From the NCBI GenBank assembly GCA_029762755.1, contig JARVGH010000001.1:310001-374000 (forward strand): a stretch of DNA of 64,000 nt, given 5' to 3'. Both the position numbers and the translations under genes were made by a program. The notes below the pieces were generated by a model. It was given only the letters and a program-made list of their open reading frames with translations. It was not told where the DNA came from and made no database searches. Shown here one piece after another: positions 60,277 through 64,000 of the stretch (the stretch's first letter is position 1; every line of letters begins with the position of its first letter). The stretch comes from Candidatus Bathyarchaeum tardum (GTDB lineage: Archaea > Thermoproteota > Bathyarchaeia > Bathyarchaeales > Bathyarchaeaceae).

Positions 60277-61227
60277 TTACGATTTTTTGTCAAACAACAA
60301 CGGCAACCCAAACAACGGAAGGGACAACGCCCACAAATCCAAGTTATGACCCATAAACCATGCATACCATTGGCTCCAGATTTCAGGTCTTCCAAAGAAA
60401 ATCCATGTCAAATAATTCCAAAGGAAATAAAAACCTGCAACTATGATTATTACTCCCCATGTTTTTAGGTTTAAATCTTCTAGCCTTTCTGTTCCAAAGG
60501 CTTTCTTTGCAGAAACCGCAGAAAATATTCCGAGTGCAGCTAACCCAAATAATGTAAAAACAAAACTAATCATGTTTTCTGGATACGCTGTTAAGTAATT
60601 TGTTCCCTCATCGATTATTGTGTATATCCACATGCCTGCGTTGTTGAGCCACCATGTGAAAATGTATAATATTCCAGCGATTAAGCCCCATTTTATCGCT
60701 CTGCTTTGGGGTTTGTTTGGATTTGTGTTAAAAACTATTTTAAACAAAGCAAAGGGAAGCGCAATTGCCTCAAATAAGCACGGCAATCCCATGGCGATTA
60801 CCCATTGTATGGTCATGGAAAGTTCTGTTAACTGACTGGTTGTGTCTCCTAAAATTATTGAAACAACGGGCGAAATACCCCAGAATCCAGATGTGATAAA
60901 TGTGAACCAATATATTGCTTCAGCTATCAGGACAATTTTGAAAATTCTAAGAGCTGTTTTTGTTGCATCCTGTTTTTTTACAAAATAGTAACCAACTGCT
61001 ACAACAGCTAATAGGCTCCCAATGAATCTGATAACAAGTCCAACCGCTGAGGAAATGTCCGTTATGAAAATCCAAAACGCAAAATCACCTGTAAAATATT
61101 CCCATTCACCAATCCATTCTAAGGTTAATAATCCGTGTAGCGTGAACAAGAAAAAAACTACAGAAACTAACAGTAAACCGATTTTCAGTGGTGAATAAAA
61201 CTTCTCTGAAGAAATAGTAACCAACAT
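60277..61227 (-). CDS. Polytopic membrane protein
   Basis: A 316-residue membrane protein with about eight to nine hydrophobic segments rich in Trp, Phe and Gly (GEWEYFTGDFAFWIFITDIS, TFITSGFWGISPVVSIILGD). It ends in a short Lys-rich tail. A strong TATA-like ATTTATAAA lies at about 61247-61256, which would put the transcription start at ATG 61227, so the message is probably leaderless; the frame also extends to ATG 61242. No family was recognised. Confidence 0.7.
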   Translation of the reverse strand: MLVTISSEKFYSPLKIGLLLVSVVFFLFTLHGLLTLEWIGEWEYFTGDFAFWIFITDISSAVGLVIRFIGSLLAVVAVGYYFVKKQDATKTALRIFKIVLIAEAIYWFTFITSGFWGISPVVSIILGDTTSQLTELSMTIQWVIAMGLPCLFEAIALPFALFKIVFNTNPNKPQSRAIKWGLIAGILYIFTWWLNNAGMWIYTIIDEGTNYLTAYPENMISFVFTLFGLAALGIFSAVSAKKAFGTERLEDLNLKTWGVIIIVAGFYFLWNYLTWIFFGRPEIWSQWYAWFMGHNLDLWALSLPLFGLPLLFDKKS

Positions 61228-61392
61228 CCCTTCAATGGTCATTAGATTTTATAAATATATTATTGTTATGGTCAAAACAATGAGTTTCTAACCTTGAAAA
61301 AGTGGTTTTGGGTCTGTGAACAGTCTTAAATACAAATTTTCCCAAATAATATGTAGGTAATCAAACTGAACAAAAAACAAACACAAACATTT

Positions 61393-61593
61393 TTGTTCTC
61401 TGCCCAAGGCGTAGGCACAATCTTTGCAGTCATTTTTTTAGTCGCATACTTTGGGGGTTTACCATCTACTGAAACATTAAATTCTGAGCCATTTTTCATC
61501 CTTTCACAAAGCATAGTTGGAGTGTTGTTCATTGTTTTTGTATTTGTAGCCTTTATTCTTGCATTTTTAATTAAATCAAAAACTAAAGATTGA
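61393..61593 (+). CDS. Two-TM small protein with uncertain start
   Basis: A 66-residue protein with two hydrophobic segments, at about 5-23 and 40-63, and a basic end (IKSKTKD). The TTG at 61393 lacks a ribosome-binding site. The frame is open 12 codons further upstream to a TAG near 61357, with a Lys/Gln-rich stretch (KLNKKQTQTF) but no standard start. A CTG near 61366 lies just after AGGTAATC, so a non-standard start is possible. Composition looks coding; the family was not recognised. Confidence 0.5.
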   Translation: MFSAQGVGTIFAVIFLVAYFGGLPSTETLNSEPFFILSQSIVGVLFIVFVFVAFILAFLIKSKTKD

Positions 61594-61618
61594 AAATTTA
61601 ATTTGAATGATTAGATTG

Positions 61619-61810
61619 TCAATTATTCTCGAACATTGTAGTTAAAATAAGCACTATTCCAGCAGTGAAAGCTATGGCTTCAAAAAATTCGTGATGTAAT
61701 ATATCCTTTAAGTCAAACAATCTGCCGCTGATTATGAAGTGATGGATTACCATCAAAATGCCTGCAAAAATAAATGTAAATCCTAGGATTCTTGTTTCCA
61801 GTTTCTTCAT
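61619..61810 (-). CDS. Two-TM small protein
   Basis: A 63-residue protein with a basic start (MKKLETR), two hydrophobic segments at about 8-27 and 40-58, and an acidic end. A short amphipathic loop (SGRLFDLKDILHHEFFE) lies between them. It converges on the gene at 61393-61593. It looks like a real small membrane protein, but no family was recognised. Confidence 0.5.
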   Translation of the reverse strand: MKKLETRILGFTFIFAGILMVIHHFIISGRLFDLKDILHHEFFEAIAFTAGIVLILTTMFENN

Positions 61811-61970
61811 TGTGTGTCGTTATAGACATGGTTCAAGCCTTTTATAAAATGTACATTTTTGATATAAGACAAAATGAAGCAAAAATGCCAAATAAACAAA
61901 TTAGGGGCTTTGGTTTTGTGCAAAACATTATTATTTTTTCTTTGCATTGCAGTAACCGTTGGTGTAATGA

Positions 61971-62573
61971 TTGAGAGAACCCTTCGCAAAGTTTGTTGAA
62001 TCTGAATTAGCTCCTAACATTTTATTGATTACTTGTGGACTTCCTGGAACCTACAAAACTGAAACTTCTCAAGAAATCGCAAAACTGAAAGGATACCCAA
62101 TTCTAAGAACTGACATAATTCGTCTAGAAGTCCTCAAAAACGACGACATATTTGACGTCAAAGTAGCAGGAAACATGAATAAACGCGAAATGGTCTACAA
62201 CGAAATGTTCTGTCAAGCTGCAGACTTGGCAAAAAAAGGGAAGGGTGTAATATTAGATGCCACGTTTGTAACCCAGAGTTTGCGCCGAAGAGCAGCAGAA
62301 GTTGCAGCAAAAGCTAACATACCTTTTGTTATTTTGCAGACTCATTGCTCTGAAGAGTCTTCTATGCGCCGGATATTGCGTAGAACCAAAGAAAACTATG
62401 AATCAAATGCCCTGACCAAAGAGGCTTATGATGCAAACAAAAACAGGTTTGAAGAAGTTGATTTAATGGACTTTAAACAGTTACATCCTAACCTTGAGAT
62501 AACTCACTTAACTGTTGACACCGAACATGATGAGCCTGAAACTTGGTGCATCATAGGAAAAGTGGTCAAGTAA
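61971..62573 (+). CDS. P-loop kinase, AAA_33/COG0645 type
   Basis: A 200-residue small-molecule kinase. The P-loop is CGLPGTYKTETSQE, with Tyr in place of the usual second Gly of GxxGxGKT. The strand-plus-Asp motif RTDIIRLEV and GKGVILDATFVTQSLRRRA (Walker B-like) are typical of COG0645 kinases. LRRTKENYES forms the lid. In many bacteria this domain is fused to an aminoglycoside-phosphotransferase-like domain of COG2187, which here is a separate gene 900 bases away. TTG 61971 has GGTG 6 bases upstream. The substrate is unknown. Confidence 0.85.
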   Translation: MREPFAKFVESELAPNILLITCGLPGTYKTETSQEIAKLKGYPILRTDIIRLEVLKNDDIFDVKVAGNMNKREMVYNEMFCQAADLAKKGKGVILDATFVTQSLRRRAAEVAAKANIPFVILQTHCSEESSMRRILRRTKENYESNALTKEAYDANKNRFEEVDLMDFKQLHPNLEITHLTVDTEHDEPETWCIIGKVVK

Positions 62574-62585
62574 CTGGACTGTATC

Positions 62586-63455
62586 ATGATAATTGATTTG
62601 CATATTCACTCGAAAACTTGTTCAGACGGGAAACTGACTGTTCAAGAAATTATTAAAGAAGCCAAAGCCCGAAACATTGGGCTAATGTCCATTAGTGACC
62701 ATGACTCGATTGGTTGCCAACAAGAAGCCATGGACTTGGCAAAAAAACACGGAATCAATTACATCAGTGGCGTTGAACTAAATATTACATTTTCTTGCCC
62801 CGATTTTCTTGACCGCAAGTCAGTTTCCTTAGATTTGTTGGGTTACAACTTTGACGTAAATAACAATGCCTTATTGTCTAAACTAAAACAGCTCAGTGAC
62901 TATCGTGAAGAACGTGCCATAAAAATTCTGGAAAAACTGAATGCAGAATTTGAAAAGGAAGGTATATCCAAGTTTACAAAAAATGATCTGGTTCAAATCC
63001 AAAATTCTGCTGATGGTGCCCTTGGTCGACCGCACATTGCAGACTATTTGATCAAAAAAGGTATAGTAAAAGACCGAAAAGAAGCCTTTCTTACATATCT
63101 TGTCAAATGTAATGTTCCAAAATACCCTCTTTATGCACAAGAAGCCTCAAAACTACTAAGAGATGCTGGAGGGTTTGCCGTGCTGGCTCACCCAAATGAT
63201 CCATACGGAACTTCAATGGTAAAAATGACTAGTTCCTTGGATGAGCAAACCAGCATAATCAAAAACTCTTTACTGAAGCACCTTGATGGTATCGAATGCT
63301 GGCACTCCAGAAGCAGCCCAGAAACAACAAAACATTATGTGAAGTTTGCAAAACAAAATGGCTTAAAAATGACCGGCGGCAGCGACTGCCACCAAAACCC
63401 AATCATTATGGGAACAGTTAAAGTCCCCGACTTTGTAGCAAAACAATTCGTCTAG
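62586..63455 (+). CDS. PHP-domain phosphoesterase
   Basis: A 289-residue metal-dependent phosphoesterase of COG0613 (YciV/TrpH-like). The PHP metal ligands appear in IDLHIHSKTCSDG, SISDHDSIGC, the Glu of YISGVELNI, FAVLAHPND and GGSDCHQNP. Related enzymes degrade 3',5'-bisphosphonucleotides or trim RNA 5' ends. The ATG lies 10 bases after the P-loop kinase stop codon, so both are probably one operon. All metal ligands look intact. Confidence 0.92.
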   Translation: MIIDLHIHSKTCSDGKLTVQEIIKEAKARNIGLMSISDHDSIGCQQEAMDLAKKHGINYISGVELNITFSCPDFLDRKSVSLDLLGYNFDVNNNALLSKLKQLSDYREERAIKILEKLNAEFEKEGISKFTKNDLVQIQNSADGALGRPHIADYLIKKGIVKDRKEAFLTYLVKCNVPKYPLYAQEASKLLRDAGGFAVLAHPNDPYGTSMVKMTSSLDEQTSIIKNSLLKHLDGIECWHSRSSPETTKHYVKFAKQNGLKMTGGSDCHQNPIIMGTVKVPDFVAKQFV

Positions 63456-63460
63456 TTTTT

Positions 63461-64000
63461 TTACATTTTTTTTGCATATTCTAAAGCTAACTCAAAATAT
63501 GCAGTTGCCTCTTTTATCGTTGCAGTTTTTTCTTCCTCGCTAACGCTTGGGTCATTTAGTTTAAAACTGGTGACCTTTCCTCGTACATAAGCCCGATAAC
63601 ATTTGTAAAAATCCAGTAACTCCAGTAACTCTTGATCGCCAGAATACTTTACATATTTTTCAACAAAAAAACGAGACAAATCCTTGTGCCCTTTAAAATC
63701 CAAGTCCATGGCCAAAAAGGCTATTTCCGAAGCAACATCACAGTTACTGAATCGTTCATTGAATTCGATGGCATCAAAAATGTAAATCTTGTCTGCAACA
63801 AAAATGTTCCCGGAATGCATGTCGCCATGACATTTTTTGATTTTGTTTTCAATCACTCTTTTTTTGAGCAAGTATTGGTTATTTTTCATAAATTGGTCTA
63901 TCTTTTCTTGAATAAACTGGTGTGTTTTTGCTGAAATGCTTCTACAAATAAATTCTTGTGTTTGCTCAAAATTTTCTTTCCAGTTAGTTTCTATAATGGA
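63461..64000 (-). CDS. Aminoglycoside-phosphotransferase-like kinase (COG2187), partial
   Basis: The frame is open to the right edge of the window, so the N-terminal part is missing; 179 residues are seen. The kinase catalytic motif CHGDMHSGNIFV and the metal-binding IFDAIEFNERF identify the APH fold. IAFLAMDLDFKGH and YKCYRAYVRGKVTSFKL are typical of COG2187. ATG 63889 lies inside the domain and is not the true start. In bacteria this domain usually precedes a COG0645 P-loop kinase in one protein; that kinase is encoded separately at 61971-62573. The substrate is unknown and need not be an antibiotic. Confidence 0.9.
   Translation of the reverse strand, partial: SIIETNWKENFEQTQEFICRSISAKTHQFIQEKIDQFMKNNQYLLKKRVIENKIKKCHGDMHSGNIFVADKIYIFDAIEFNERFSNCDVASEIAFLAMDLDFKGHKDLSRFFVEKYVKYSGDQELLELLDFYKCYRAYVRGKVTSFKLNDPSVSEEEKTATIKEATAYFELALEYAKKM

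Noticed and set aside
61792-61989. Two overlapping 60-codon frames on opposite strands
   Set aside because: Both lie over the promoter and start regions of neighbouring genes and have no coding signs.
1-64000. CRISPR arrays, insertion sequences, prophage genes and rRNA
   Set aside because: No regularly spaced repeats, transposase motifs, integrase motifs or rRNA signatures were seen on either strand.

Overview
The window reads as an AT-rich chromosome segment from an anaerobic archaeon. TATA-like promoters sit about 25 to 30 bases upstream of many starts, and TTG and GTG starts are frequent. The gene set is archaeal: a form III RuBisCO with AMP phosphorylase and ribose-1,5-bisphosphate isomerase, RtcB, archaeal TrmI, archaeal-type EngB, a TraX-like protein, DUF389, DUF4013 and SpoIIM-family proteins. 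The combination fits the Bathyarchaeia or a related TACK lineage. That placement is an inference from gene content, not a phylogeny.

Positions 1-12,500 hold a metabolic block. An AMP phosphorylase/HAD phosphatase pair diverges from form III RuBisCO. Cysteine synthase, a D-cysteine desulfhydrase-like enzyme, a class V aminotransferase and a phosphoglycerate-dehydrogenase-like enzyme follow, then ribose-1,5-bisphosphate isomerase. Together they could turn AMP into two 3-phosphoglycerates and pass carbon on to serine and cysteine. Positions 12,500-16,000 hold small membrane and secreted proteins, a mini beta-carbonic-anhydrase-like protein, a flavodoxin and a polyferredoxin.

Positions 16,060-22,673 are a self-contained operon: two perfect inverted repeats, a PadR regulator, a 1119-residue FtsX/MacB permease, and two ATPases, one carrying a long unidentified helical N-terminus. 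Two family 2 glycosyltransferases follow. A strongly structured, unassigned non-coding RNA lies at 25,011-25,166 beside an RGG-tailed OB-fold protein. RtcB, an OGG1-type glycosylase, an MBL hydrolase, proBA, a HAD phosphatase and pyrophosphatase complete this part.

Positions 33,700-48,500 are looser. They hold a coiled-coil protein, a nucleotidyltransferase-kinase fusion, membrane proteins, a CPA2 antiporter, an ECF-type S component, an Lrp regulator, TrmI and a secreted beta-propeller. Several broken genes lie here, two of them clearly transcription regulators. Positions 48,700-64,000 hold a receiver-PAS-kinase protein, a tRNA-Arg(GCG) directly ahead of argS, class II fructose bisphosphatase, DUF389, a phosphodiesterase-superfamily protein, a P-loop kinase, a PHP phosphoesterase and a partial aminoglycoside-phosphotransferase-like gene running off the end.

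No CRISPR array, insertion sequence, prophage or rRNA was seen.
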